Source: Mytilinidion resinicola (taxonomy: Eukaryota > Ascomycota > Dothideomycetes > Mytilinidiales > Mytilinidiaceae). From it: a DNA stretch of 64,000 bases. This document shows, piece after piece, positions 33,496 through 45,029 of the stretch (positions within the stretch are counted from its first letter, which is position 1; each line of letters opens with the position of its first letter). The DNA lies in the NCBI RefSeq assembly GCF_010093595.1, contig NW_022985437.1:2140697-2204696 (forward strand). The letters run 5' to 3'. A program made the position numbers and the translations under genes. A model generated the notes under the pieces. It was not told the origin of the DNA. It saw only the letters and a program-made list of their open reading frames with translations, and did no database searches.

Positions 33496-34507
33496 TGGGC
33501 TTCAGCAGCTGCAGGAGGATTAACAGTGTGACAAAGGTGCAGGAAACAAATCAGGCAGAAAAATATGCAGAAGGCAGCCGGTGAGGAGTGAAGGACAGCG
33601 GCAAGGCAACGAGTTGAAGGACTGTCAGCTGAGTCGGGCGTAACTGCTTGATATAACATCCTCTCCCTTGTGCTGATATAGAATTGCAGGAAGCGTATCG
33701 GGACCCCAAGTCAGTTTCCAGTACGACAGAAAAATAATGAGCAGGGTTCTTCGGCCGCGAAAAGCAATTATCGCATTTCCATGAGACAGACCACTGTCTC
33801 TCCGCACTATTGCCTGCGGTATTACGTCGGTCAGACAAGCGGTGGTTATTTGGAAGGGTACAGGAACGTTACGTGTTAGGAAGTCAAACGATGCCTCCTT
33901 ACAAATGAAGCATTCTTCTGCGGGTGATTAGGCTTAAGCGGGATGAATAAACGGCTGCGGGTCGGATTGCTGTTTGTAGACTGCTATCGAGTTACTGTGT
34001 GAGCCGCCGACTGAGATAACTCCAGGGGCTTGCCGACACTACACGATCAACTTGTTCACGACTGGAATCGACACCTTATTTATCCAACAGCTACTCAAGC
34101 CCGCCAGAGACTCAGGTTAAATTGATGTGAACTCTGATTGTATTCTCGTGGCCGTACGGGCCGAATATATACTATAGGAAATGGCCCACCACCTAGGTCT
34201 ATCAGCTCAGCTGAATAGAGGCCAACTGAAAGGAATGGACCCAGCTGAGAGGACCCTGGTGTAGCTGAACAGGGGACCTCGCCACGCTGAGAAGGGGGGA
34301 GTGCCTGTACGTAGGTGACCGTGAACCGTATGAGTTGTTGATCCTAGGTTGTAGCTGTTACAACCTGAGTCAGAGCATAGGAAAATAAAAGTTAGACAGG
34401 GCCTCCAAGGTCCACCCCTAATTCCAGATCAGCTGTAACTGCGAACTGTTTTCGAACTCAGCAGCCCGAGAGATATCCCATTACGCCAGAACCGAACCCG
34501 CATTCGC
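33496..34507. other. Intergenic stretch, no gene seen
   Basis: Contains the probable promoter of the minus-strand gene ending at 32744. Around 34,200-34,340 are AGCTGA-rich short repeats. Frames here are short and overlapping. Confidence 0.35.
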
Positions 34508-35977
34508 TCAGACCTGCGCACTAGGTGGCGCGTGAAATAAATCTTGGTATCCGCAGTTTTTACACATCCTCAGTATCTTTAGTATGGAATCCTCCTCATA
34601 GAATGTTGTCGCACAATAACGAATGCTGTCTATTTCGAAGTTGGCACAGGGCTGGAACCGGTACAAAGCGGCGGAAGGACCGGAAGGACACCATGGTTGC
34701 GCTATGGAATTGGAACCTTGTTGTAGGTCGGCTCCAGAAAGTTCTGGTAGTCTGGACAGGTATGGCAGCTTATCCGGCTCTGGCTTAACAGTGGTATCCT
34801 CGCTGTTCCTCAAAGTTCCATTCAGCCAGCGGTCCCGCGTAATTTTCTCTTTCAGCCTCGCGTTCTCTTCCCGCAGCCTCGCGATCTCTTCCAGCCCCGC
34901 GATCTCTTGTAGTCCCGCTTTCTCTTGCACCCTCCCGTTCTCTTGCAGCAGCCTCGTGATCTCTTGCAGCAGCCTCGCGATCTCTTCCCGCAGCCCCACG
35001 TTCTCTTGCAAAAGGGTCCCCGCGGAAGAGAATTGGACATCCGTGTATAGCCCGCCGAGTTTCGTCTTGCAGTCGGCGTAACTGGCGTTGTAGACCGTGC
35101 TTTGCTGGATTGGGGAGGGCGCTTCAGTCTTAACTGCTGGAGTGGGTTCCATTATGGAGAAACTGCGGACGTCTCTTATAGTTTGTAGCTCATCCGAGCA
35201 TACTACGGGGGCCATTGCCGCATCTGGAGGCTCCGATGACTCCCATATCGTGGCTGTTCCAGAACCTGGGAGGGTGGTTGTTGTCTCTGGCGAGAGCTGG
35301 GAGTGATTGTCCCGGCCTGGGTCAGTGTTCTGGGACCGGAGGTTGCCACTCCACGGCGGCAAGGCCAGGTTGGGCGGGACGTGGCTGGCAGTGGTAGCAT
35401 TTGGGTTCGGGGAGGCGCCAATGGCAAAAGGGCTGGTGGAGGGGGCATTATTGGGCATGCTAAACGAGCTCTTCGGAGGTGGAATGGAGCGGCTAGGGAG
35501 CAACCTGGTTGTGGCATTGGTTGTGGCATCTGATAGCGCGCGATCGCGACCGGGGTACTGGCAGCTGTGGCTGCCGCGCGCGCATCTGCTGCAAGGGATC
35601 ATGCGATCGCACCTGACCTTCCGCTGCGAGCACTGCACACAGGGGCGGCTGTCCCTGCACGGCTTCGAGGCCCTGCGCGACGAGCCCCTATGCGACGAGC
35701 CCCGCTCATGGATCTGCAGATGGCGGTCCAACACGTCCTTGCGCTTGAAGCCGGTCTGGCAGATGCGACACACGTGCTCGTTCCTGCTCGAGTGGTTCTT
35801 GCAATGGCGGTTCAGCTTCCCGATGGCACTGTAGCCGCGACTGCACTCGGGGCAGTAGACACGCGGCGAGCCGGCCGGCCCACTGTCGGTGCCCACGGCG
35901 GACGACGAATGGCGGTCCATGGTCCGGGATCGCTGTCTGTGTCTCTGTGAGCTTCTGTTGAAGCATCGGTTCTGCAA
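34508..35977 (-). CDS. Transcription factor with two C2H2 fingers and a Zn2Cys6 cluster
   Basis: One uninterrupted frame of 489 residues. Two adjacent C2H2 fingers (C42, C45, H58, H62 and C70, C73, H86, H90) are followed by a fungal binuclear cluster with Cys113, 116, 123, 129, 132 and 139 (CVQCSQRKVRC, then CSRCARGSHSC). A Ser/Pro/Thr/Asn-rich linker follows, then at about residues 320-385 a coiled coil of near-repeats built on EEIARL and LLQE, which should mediate dimerisation. Proteins pairing C2H2 and Zn2Cys6 are known in filamentous fungi, but no standard regulatory domain follows here. Nuclear DNA binding is safe; targets are unknown. Translation may instead start at Met20 (35920). It lies about 5 kb inside the proposed mobile segment and could be cargo (inference). 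Confidence 0.85.
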   Translation of the reverse strand: MQNRCFNRSSQRHRQRSRTMDRHSSSAVGTDSGPAGSPRVYCPECSRGYSAIGKLNRHCKNHSSRNEHVCRICQTGFKRKDVLDRHLQIHERGSSHRGSSRRASKPCRDSRPCVQCSQRKVRCDRMIPCSRCARGSHSCQYPGRDRALSDATTNATTRLLPSRSIPPPKSSFSMPNNAPSTSPFAIGASPNPNATTASHVPPNLALPPWSGNLRSQNTDPGRDNHSQLSPETTTTLPGSGTATIWESSEPPDAAMAPVVCSDELQTIRDVRSFSIMEPTPAVKTEAPSPIQQSTVYNASYADCKTKLGGLYTDVQFSSAGTLLQENVGLREEIARLLQEITRLLQENGRVQEKAGLQEIAGLEEIARLREENARLKEKITRDRWLNGTLRNSEDTTVKPEPDKLPYLSRLPELSGADLQQGSNSIAQPWCPSGPSAALYRFQPCANFEIDSIRYCATTFYEEDSILKILRMCKNCGYQDLFHAPPSAQV

Positions 35978-38219
35978 TTAGGGATGCCCGAGAGTATCAT
36001 CGGAGGGAGGGGAAGTACCTTTTGACCAGATCTCCGTTGTTCACGTGGCTTCGTGGGATTGTCCTGTCTCAATAGTACCGGATTGAGAAATTCGAATTTT
36101 GCTGTGAAGATATTAGGGCGAGGAAACTGAGGCTTAGAATTTCATACTTGTTTAAAGATCTCCCTATTACCCCTATGGCTATCTTCAACTTCCTAATAGT
36201 TTGGTCATGCAAGTGTAGAGAAACAGACGAGTAGAAAGACGCTAATGAAAGGGCCTCATAGTGCAGGCTGATGCAGGCAAAAAGAGCTCTGCCTCGCGGG
36301 AAGTGTAAGGCAAAGAGCGGCGGGTGAAAGCATACATGTATAGTCGGGCGCAACCAGATATATCAACATGGTACCCACTGTGCCGCAATTTAACGCCCTC
36401 CGTGCCACGCATTGACTCCAAGTCTCGACTCTTCATCACCAGAAGGCTGGCTGATCTCTATTAAGACATGAGCACTGCGCAAATACGGGTCACTTCACTC
36501 CCGAACATCCAGATTTGACCCGCGTCATAGCTTTCTGGGACAACGCATCTGGTGCTAATGCTCGCTTCTCGAACCACCACCCACATTTCGCCACGGACGC
36601 TTGCCAGGAATCGTATCAAGGTGGAGCTCGGCCGTATCGGGGTTCCAGCTCTCAATAATCGCTGTGAGTGTATCTATGGGGCCAGTCGGGGAAGGGCAGA
36701 AGGAGTCAAGGAAGTGTGAGGTGGTAGCGTGGCGTCTCCGTGCCTCTGAAATCCCGCGATAGCTTTAGCTGGGTACGCCAATTACCATCGCTGAGATATG
36801 CTGGAAAGCGCTCTGTGGCGAATGGCGGCCGCGGAGATAGCAGATTAAGATTGTGAATACTCAGAGGCTGTAGGGGGAGAGGAGTAAGCTTCCTATGTAA
36901 TCTACGTCGTGGCAAGATTCACATTTTGTATTGCGTGGGGTTTCCTAAGAACCACTCGCCGGCCTTATTACTATCCTTGCGTTAGAAGGGGTCGCCGTGT
37001 GTAGGGTGCCAGTTGATTGGCTGGCGTAGTCCCCCATGGGCATCCGTCTGGACAAGGACTTCAGGACTTTTGGCCTCACGCGCGGGTTCAGCCAGCAGAG
37101 GATCATAACTTGAAAGTGGCGTGGATCGGACAGGAATCCGCGCGTTGCGGCCGCACGTTATCGCAAGCCAAATATTGGATGAGTTTACGATATTCGATGG
37201 TGAGGGGTCACCAGAGCAAGACAAGAGTGTTATAGGAGAACTAAGTGTTTATAGACTTTCGCTATCGCAAGCAAAGCCCGCATGCGCAACTAAGCCCATC
37301 CGGCACCCAATAGGAAGGTGAACAGTAAGGCAAACAGAGACTACCAGCAGACAGTGGTAACTCTATACTCAGCCCGGGTAGTCCTATCAGCTCGACGATA
37401 TATTCTTTTCCAGACGTTCGTAATCTCGACTGTTTGCTCAATAGCTGTGGTAACCCAGATCTCATTCTATGAATAGTCAGATGGTTGTAAGCTATTATTA
37501 GGAGGCACATACGGGGGCTGACGTGGGCGTACGGGAAGTTTGAGGACGAGGAGCGACATGGCTTTGTTGCGGGTGGGACAAATGATCTGAACCCATGGTG
37601 TTGTTGTCGGGCTTGAAGAAGGCAACCGGTGTAGGAAGGAGGCGCAGAATGAATGAAAGCTGCAGAGGAGCCTGCAGGCAACAAGCGGAGTAGCTGTGGT
37701 TGAAGGCAAACGTGCATCCTCAGCCTCGCCGGGCGTAACCAGCTCTATATCACCATGTCGGTCCTCTCCGTGCCGCCTTCGGATCCCCTGGATCTATTGC
37801 GTTCAAGCCCTGGCTCTTTGACAACCGACCTGTCCCGGCATCCAATAATCGCCAAAGGGTTGAAGTGGCTGGCAATCTTTCACGTCCAGAATGCGCAAAT
37901 CTAGTGCGGGCGACCAGGAGGCTTGCCAATCTCTACTGAGACATGGGCGGCATCATATCCGACAATACCGACCGCACTACCCGCGCCGCTTGCGCGTCAC
38001 TTATCGATTTGGAACACAAAAGGAGAGTTAGAGAGGATGATGTGCGGGGATTTATGGCTTGAAGATCTACTGTGGCGTTCTTCGGTCTCGGTGTAAGCGA
38101 GGCTACATTTCCCAAAATCTCGGATTTTAGGAAATGTAGCCTGGCTTGAACCTTCTCTTCTTCCAGAGACCAACTCAGCCCGTCCATCAAAGCGCGCCAG
38201 GTTGCGGACAAGACAAGCA
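35978..38219. other. 2.2-kb stretch without a supported gene
   Basis: Only short overlapping frames. 35,978-36,120 probably holds the promoter and leader of the zinc-finger gene. A 20-bp-arm hairpin lies at 38100-38142 just upstream of the next gene. Nothing else could be supported. Confidence 0.4.
38100..38142. repeat. Hairpin with 20-bp arms
   Basis: Arms 38100-38119 and 38123-38142 pair with one mismatch around a TCG loop; the arms begin AGGCTACATTTCC. The hairpin lies 78 bp upstream of the start codon at 38220, so it may fall in the 5' UTR or promoter. Confidence 0.75.
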
Positions 38220-41186
38220 ATGCTCGCTCTTAACGACGACATTCAGTTGCAGCGTTTACAAGTCGACTTCGGACAGCACTGCGCTACCATCCAAATAACG
38301 GCCACTCCATTTACAATACCAGATTTCCCAGGACAGAGGTTCCCGTCTCTCAATTGTACCTACACACTATGTTGTCAACAGGCGGATCAAATAGTTGCAG
38401 AACAACAAGTCCGTCAAGCTGCCCACACTTACGTACTAGAAAGCTTTTGTTACCACTGGGACTTTTCACAGAAATGGTAGGCAATATGAAAGTCATCGTA
38501 TTGATGGACTGCTAACACCTAAGGGTTAGTTGTACTCTCTTAGATTCTCCGCCTTCATCGGATTCGGGCATCTCCTGTCACCAAGCAACACAACATGAAG
38601 AGCTTATTCGCTTCACAGATCGACCTGCGTCAATTGAGGACTTCTCCGGAGAGCGTGTTGGGAATGGTTCGCAGCCAGAGTCCCACCAAACTCTACGTCT
38701 CCCAGGCACTGGCGTGTACAGCAAATCCGATGGAACCGGGCTATTCTATCGGTTGAATCGATCGCAACCAGTTCGCAAACGCCAGAGGGCTTCTCATGCA
38801 GAAGCACATGACCCTGATACCAGCGCCGACAACGACTCTCCCGGAGATGGAGAGGAACTTCCAGGACGCCCTTCAAAGCAAAAGAAGGGATCGCCCCGGC
38901 CTTCGGATGTATTCAAGAGGGAGGATTGGTTTTTATTTGATGAAATGGTTAAGGGGGAGCCCGATTGGAATGCTGTTGTGGCGAGGTTCCATGCACATTT
39001 TGAGAAACATATTAGTGTAAAAACACTCCAGACGCGCTGGAGAAGGCTACAACAGAGGGGCATTGGAAATCCGGAGTTGCACCGCATAGCAGATACTATC
39101 ACAAGGGAATCTTACATCAACACCGAGACTGAGAAAGGAATCAATACTTTCGTAAGTAACATCTGCAAAGGATTGAAGGAGAGATTGGAGAAGAACAGCA
39201 AGACAATCGACATACCGAAGGTACTCGAAGATGAGCCGCGGGAAGCAATTGAACTGGAGGGTTTACTTTTGGCCAGAGCAACCAGTATCGAGAATTCTGC
39301 TAAAGAAGAAGCGTGGCACTGTCGTTTCCTGGCGTCTTGTGTATATCCTGTTTGCAAATCTGATACCGAAAAGGTCAGTATTCAGCATGTTAGACCGCAT
39401 CCAGTTGTATCGCTAACGTTTGGCTAGATAAACAGCACCGAGCGCGGCGAAGAACGCATCCACCTACCGGAGATATCTCCAACAAAGCGCCGTCAACCTA
39501 TTATGGCAGAGATGCTTAACTCGATCGTTAATAAACTGCTCCCAAAATGGCGCTCGAAGGCCTACCTTATATACTCAGCCCTTGCAAGTTAGTGCCAGTT
39601 CCTAGACTCGACAAAGCAATTGTTGACACTGCTGCAGTAAGGAAATATTACTTTACCACTTTTGCAGAGTGGAGTAAAGAGAGGCGCAATAAAGTGGTAC
39701 ATGGAGTAGTAAAGCTGTTGGAGGATAGTCAAGTATTAGAGCCGGAGGTGGCTCCGATTGATCTACTGCTCGATCCTGTATTCACGATAAGCCAATTACT
39801 CCGCAGAAAGTTAGTCTACACACCGTTGAAGCTATTGCAAAACTAAGCCAGCTTGCAGATACTCCGATATTTCCGTCATTCTTGGACTTACCAACTCTAG
39901 CGAGACTTATATCACGGACAAGAAGGTGTTCCTCAGAAATCCATTCGTAGCTAGAGATTTACCAGTCAACCGTATTTCTGAGATCGATGATAACGCCTCC
40001 CTTACAGACAACACCTCTCCCAACAATACTGCAACGCCCGACAACGCCGCCGAAGGGAATCAAACGGTACCGCAGGAACAAAGCCTGGCGATAGAGAATG
40101 ACTACCAACATGTGCCTCCTCTAGAGCATCCCCACTTAGCGGGCAACTCCACGGCACCAATATGTGTTGACTTACTGAATCAGGGAACAGGAGACACGCC
40201 GAATCGTGAGTGCTGCTGATAACGCTGTATAGAAACTGATACTAACATCCAGGGAGATGCATTCCAGCAGGCTGAGGGCCAAGTCTCCACAATGCGCTAC
40301 TCTCAAATCGAATCATACCAAGGTGATTTCTTTTTATTTGGTTGGACTGAACGACCGCTAAGTACTAGCATAGGGCACGAGGAGAATGCATTCAGTGTTC
40401 CGAGGCCAGAGGGGCCCAACAACCAATTTATGCAGAGCAAGCAGCCGGCGAGTTCCAATTCAGCGCAACAAACACCTGAGATATCTTCCAACAATCAAAG
40501 AAGCGCAATTACAGGACAAGGCGGGCCAAATACAGATGCCACACTCGGTGAGACCTGGATACGTGAAAGTTCTCGATTGAACGACGCTAGTCTACTCGTC
40601 GACACCCTCGGCGACACCTGGACCGGTGATGGTTCTCAGCCGGACGTTGGCCTATTTGACGTTGGTCCACTCATGGATACCCGCGGCGACACCTGCGACA
40701 NNNNNNNNNNNNNNNNNNNNNNNNNNNNNNNNNNNNNNNNNNNNNNNNNNNNNNNNNNNNNNNNNNNNNNNNNNNNNNNNNNNNNNNNNNNNNNNNNNNN
40801 NNNNNNNNNNNNNNNNNNNNNNNNNNNNNNNNNNNNNNNNNNNNNNNNNNNNNNNNNNNNNNNNNNNNNNNNNNNNNNNNNNNNNNNNNNNNNNNNNNNN
40901 NNNNNNNNNNNNNNNNNNNNNNNNNNNNNNNNNNNNNNNNNNNNNNNNNNNNNNNNNNNNNNNNNGTTCTCAGCCGGATGTTGGCCTATTTGACGTTGGT
41001 CCACTCATAGATACCCGCGGCGACACCTGCGACACCTGGACGGGTGACGGTTCTCAGCCGTATGACGTTGGTCTACTCGTCGGCACCCTCGGCACCTGGA
41101 CGGGTGGCGGTTCTCAAGTGGATGCTTTAATTCATGAGACTACGGGGTCGACACTCCAGCTCTATTCTGCCAACAGTAATTCCTAG
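38220..41186 (+). CDS. Myb/SANT-like protein with C-terminal tandem repeats (gap inside)
   Basis: Exons that stay in frame: 38220-38476, 38524-39373, 39428-39587, 39638-39809, 39859-40205 and 40257 onward. Near the middle of exon 2 a Trp-containing helical module (FKREDWFLFDEMVKGEPDW, then TLQTRWRRLQQRG) resembles Myb/SANT-type DNA-binding repeats; KRQRASH and KQKKGS are basic, possibly nuclear-localising. The C-terminal part has about 29-residue units (core DTWTGDGSQPDVGLFDVGPL and DTRGDTCD) interrupted by 265 N. Frames on the two sides of the gap disagree, so the gap length as given is not a multiple of three and the true number of copies is unknown. Intron borders at 40206-40256 are the least certain. 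Function otherwise unknown; probably a regulator. Confidence 0.6.
40701..40965. other. Assembly gap (265 N) in a coding tandem repeat
   Basis: The same repeat unit stands on both sides: the sequence before the gap recurs directly after it. The gap therefore most likely hides additional identical copies the assembler could not place. Confidence 0.95.
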
Positions 41187-41438
41187 CCAATCCACCACCT
41201 AATGTATGATAAAGAACTCAAGACCACCGCTAATAAAGCATCGCTTGTTGGGTGCGCAGTAGACAGCCGTTGCACGGCCAAAGGGTTTTGTATTAGTACC
41301 ATCAGTGATGTACAGGGTTTGAGATGGTTCTGAAAGAGCGACAAGAACTTGTTCGCGTTTGTTGATCAGCCATTTCCCCCCAGAATGGGATTTTAGTATA
41401 AGATAGCGGGTTGGTTGCTACAATATGTCAGTACCGGT

Positions 41439-42133
41439 TCAAAAGCTCTTCAATGGGCTTATTACCATCTCAACCAGCTTCTGCACCTCGTTCACCAAAC
41501 CCAGAGCCAAGTCCTTATACTCAGACATCTCGGTTCTGTTAGTGCACTCATCAAGGTCTTGCCCCTCAGCTGGCACATATTTTCCCTTCTCTTTAAGCCA
41601 CAATCCCGCCACTAGTATTATCTTTTGAATCTCCTCGGAGAGTTGGAGTTCGTCTAGGTGTTCTGGCATGGAGGGATGGAGTTTGATGGAATAAGTTGTG
41701 ATGGTCTCGGGATTTTTCAGCCGAAGTCGGTCGGCCTAGATAGGATGTCCTTTTAGCGCTGTTATCATATAGAGGGTATAACTTACAATTTTGCGCAGTA
41801 TCAGAACTAGATACCAGATGCAAGATTTGCTGTCGAGCTGAAAAGGCGTTCTAGCCAGGTGTTTTGGCGGGGTCAAGCCAAGTCTACCATGTGACCTTTG
41901 CGCAGGGTCATCAAACGTCTCGTGCCCTTCAATACTTAGGCAAATGAAACTATACGGAAAATGTCTTTCGTGCGGCCCTGTGGATAGTGGGGTTGGTAGC
42001 TTTCGAGTGCTGGGGGAGATGTCGTACGTGCCAAGGCAGACGCTTTCATCCGACTTTCCGTAGTTGTGCCGGCAAGCGCGGAGGCACTATAATACGCTTT
42101 AGCGTCCTCACGCCTCACTACCACTCTCAGCAT
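41439..42133 (-). pseudogene. Unknown spliced gene with a one-base frameshift
   Basis: From ATG 42133 the frame runs to a TAA at 41936. One base out of frame, protein continues (LSIEGHETFDDPAQRS, then FQLDSKSCIWYLVLILRKI) to an intron at about 41787-41738 (GTAAGT..CTATCTAG). The second exon (ADRLRLKNPETITTYSIKL, then MPEHLDELQLSEEIQKIIL) runs to a stop at 41439. The splice keeps frame and the composition is protein-like throughout, so I take it as one gene with an indel near 41,940, or a base error. If intact it would have about 230 residues. No known domain. A separate 76-residue gene starting at 41669 is the alternative. Confidence 0.4.
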
Positions 42134-42408
42134 CTTCCACCTAATTCTAGTGTGCCTCCTGCCTGATAGGCAGCTGAGGACTTATTCTTCGCAAGCACAC
42201 TCGTGGCCCCGCAAGCCATTCAATCAGCCAACCACAGGAACATGGCCTCCAGGTGCAAAACTCATGTCCATACCGTTTGATGCGTGCCTGGGTCCCTTCA
42301 AGACATGCAAACAAGCATGTCGAAAGCGCTCGTTACGACCACAGGCAGCACCAAAAGTTGTTTTCGACGGTTCACGTACAGGCTGGAACCGAGCCGCCCT
42401 TGGATACA

Positions 42409-42415
42409 TATAAAG
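42409..42415 (+). promoter_or_regulatory. Possible TATA box
   Basis: TATAAAG 84 bp upstream of the ATG at 42499, the spacing expected for a fungal core promoter. Position is the only support. Confidence 0.35.
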
Positions 42416-42498
42416 CCTCTTTCCTTGCTCATTATTCTCACTGTGCTAAAAGCTTCCTTTACTGCGTTGATCCTGTCGTCACTACAACCCTGCCATTC

Positions 42499-43026
42499 AT
42501 GCCTCCTCTTACTCCTTTGATAGGAATAATAGCTTGGATTCCTTTCTACTATATTAAAGTAGAAGCCACAAATCAGCCAAACTACGGTCGCTATCCACCA
42601 AATATTCCCCCTCCCAAAATGGGTTTCGATCCAAACAATTACTCCCAGGTAGCCACCATTTACAACTCTTGTGATTTAATACTGAAGTTTAGCTAGATAT
42701 ATATCCTAGCTGTTGGTCAACCGGGATATGCGGACGACCCCTGCTTGGACGAGCCCTGCTTCATCGTAAGCCCTGAGTACAGTTCTGACCGGCTGTGCGC
42801 GACCGTTACGGACCTAGAACGCTTTGTGCCTGAAATACGTGAAATAGGCAAGAAGGTGTTGAAAGACTATTGGAAATGGAGGGCGGTGGATCTTGAGGGG
42901 CATCCTCTGCCCGAATATCAAAGTTATTACGATACCTATTTGTATGTAGAACCGACGTTGTACAATCCGCTGAGTGGTGATCTTACAAGGGAGGGACTGT
43001 ACCGGATGGTCAAAAGGTTGGACTAA
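42499..43026 (+). CDS. Small hypothetical protein, possible secretion signal
   Basis: Two exons (42499-42648 and 42697-43026, 48-nt intron) give 159 residues. The start MPPLTPLIGIIAWIPFYYIK is a hydrophobic segment that could be a signal peptide or anchor. After it come a Pro/Tyr/Asn-rich stretch (NYGRYPPNIPPPKMGFDPNN) and a globular part with three Cys (DDPCLDEPCF, RLCATVTDL). No known domain. Size and layout would suit a secreted effector-like protein, but the Cys count is low. An in-frame ATG-less extension upstream is open, so a longer, non-secreted form is possible. Confidence 0.45.
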
Positions 43027-43547
43027 AATATGCAAATGGCGTGGAAAGGACGGTTTTGGTACTTATCGGCTTAATGATTATTTCCTTGTGTCCCTCGTGC
43101 GTTCCTATTTGTGAGTCCAAACTTTTCGCTCTTATGCTAGACTGTTACGAACACCTCCACACGACCAGCCAATGACAGGAAGCATATCATCCCGCGATGG
43201 GACGATAAGGAGGCATGGGCAGTACTGCTAAAGGGCAGCTGCAGGAAAGGAAGGCACGTGACCAAAGGTGGCACGTGCGCCTGACCTCTTGACCTCCGTG
43301 CTTGGCGCGAGGGCGAGAGGTCAGGACAAAATTGTATGAAGGGCCAAAGACTATAAAGAGTCTGAAGGATCTCCTTTGCGTTTCTCTCTTTGTACTCAAA
43401 TCTACTGTTGTAACAATCCTTGATCTTTGGAGAGCCAAAATTAAGAACGGCCTATTGTGACCAATTGCAGATTTGGCCTGATTTGTGGGCGGATAAGGTA
43501 CGTAGTTACACTGATTCCCCGCTGTTGTACGGCACGCCACTATCCAG

Positions 43548-44232
43548 TCAACTTAGTATGATAGTGGCCTCGGGGTCGTCTTCGGCATCCGCCTGCGGTG
43601 TGCGTGCAGGTGCCTCGTCCCCGCCAGCCAAGTCGTCGGCGGCTTCTGCCCCGTCCACCACGCACTCGACAAGTCCGTCGACGGCCCGCCGCTCGAATAA
43701 GCGGTTCTTGAAACCCATCATCAGGCACTTGCGTGCCGTCAGCCGCTTTGTCTGGTCCAAGACCAGCATGCCCTGCAGCATGTCAACGTCCTTTCCTGAC
43801 TCCTGGTCATCCAACCAAGCCGTCAGCGCGTCCACCCAGGTCTTGGCCCAAGAGCGCCACTGGTCCGATGACATGCTTTTCTGTGTTTGTCTGGGCGCTG
43901 GGATACCGTACAGCCACTTAAGGGCCATAACGCCAAGTGACCACACGTCAGCAGGTGGGCCGTGGGCCATTTTGCTGAAGTTAAAAGCAGCGAGGTTGAA
44001 GGGGTGAAGAGCGATACCCGAAAGGGTAAGTATAGCCCCGCTAAGCCCGAAGAGGAGCGCACCAGGACAGCTTTTACAAACTGCTCTATTTCCTATAGAC
44101 CAGACTGCCGAGGCCAGCTTCATAGATCAGCTCAATGTACGGGCTGTTGGGAGATGTTGTGGAGGAAAGCGGAATAGGTGCTTCCGTCAAGTTGTAGCTT
44201 GAATTATCGCCGTCGTCATTCCAGGTTGCCTC
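43548..44232 (-). pseudogene. Protein kinase C-terminal fragment
   Basis: The minus strand encodes kinase subdomains VIII-XI: a GPPADVWSLGVMALKWLYG segment (the DxWSxG activation-region motif), then MLVLDQTKRLTARKCLMMGF, the usual pre-C-terminal arginine helix. Upstream, an acidic segment (DEATWNDDGDNSS, SPYIELIYEAGLGSLVYR) lies in another frame and may be a further exon. The ATP-binding lobe, the HRD loop and the DFG motif are absent, so no active kinase can be made. The C-terminal 35 residues are Asp/Glu/Ala-rich. It is probably a relic of a Ser/Thr kinase gene left by rearrangement. Confidence 0.6.
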
Positions 44233-44840
44233 ATCGGATGGAAATGGTGAACGATGGAGCACAAGGCCACCAATGAGCCAAGTGTTTAAATCAATTTATT
44301 TGAGGGACTTGTTGATATGGTCCTCGCCCCATTTCCGCACAACAACCATATGGCGCTATTGATGCGATGGATGGATATCGGCCGACAAAGTTTTCACCGC
44401 GAATCAAATATTGATGCTCTAGTGACTAGAGTTTAGCGTTTGCATTCAAACTATGATCCATAAACTTACAGTGGTAGAACCGAAATAACAAAAGGCACCA
44501 GCGTCACGAAAAGGTATTTCTCGGAGAAGGATGCAGACGAGCGAAGATATCCCGGCAAGCACCGTAGAGCTGGAGGCGACAGGAATCAAATGGTAGCGCG
44601 GTGGAGCATGCGAGGAAGCGATGTTCGTGTCGCGGGTCTGCCCAGGCGGAATTTGCCGCCCAACTTCAATCCCTGACACATTGCACGTGATATACGGATG
44701 AACGAGGCTTAGCAGGAATCCTTCACAGCCTTGCTCCTCGAACCTCACGCTCTCGCGAACCTCGCGCTCTCACAAACCTCGCATTCGCACGATCCTCTCG
44801 ATCGCTCAATTCTCCTCTTTCCTCTACGTCTTTGCCATCG

Positions 44841-45025
44841 CCCGCTTCCTACGACCACCTGCCCGCTTCCTACGACCACCTACCCACTTCCTACAACCAC
44901 CCACTTCCTACGACCACCCACTTCCTACGACACCCACTTCCTACGACCACCCACTTCCTACGACACCCACTTCCTACGATCACCCACTTCCTACGATCAT
45001 CCACTTTTTGCGATCACCCGGTTCC
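44841..45025. repeat. Minisatellite, unit about 14-19 bp
   Basis: About ten copies of CCCACTTCCTACGACCA and shortened forms (CCCACTTCCTACGACA) in tandem, decaying at the right end. Open frames through it are simply repeat translations. Confidence 0.9.
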
Positions 45026-45029
45026 CACA

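Noticed and set aside
38100..38142. Rho-independent-type terminator
   Set aside because: The hairpin lies upstream of a eukaryotic gene and lacks a functional context; reported only as a hairpin.
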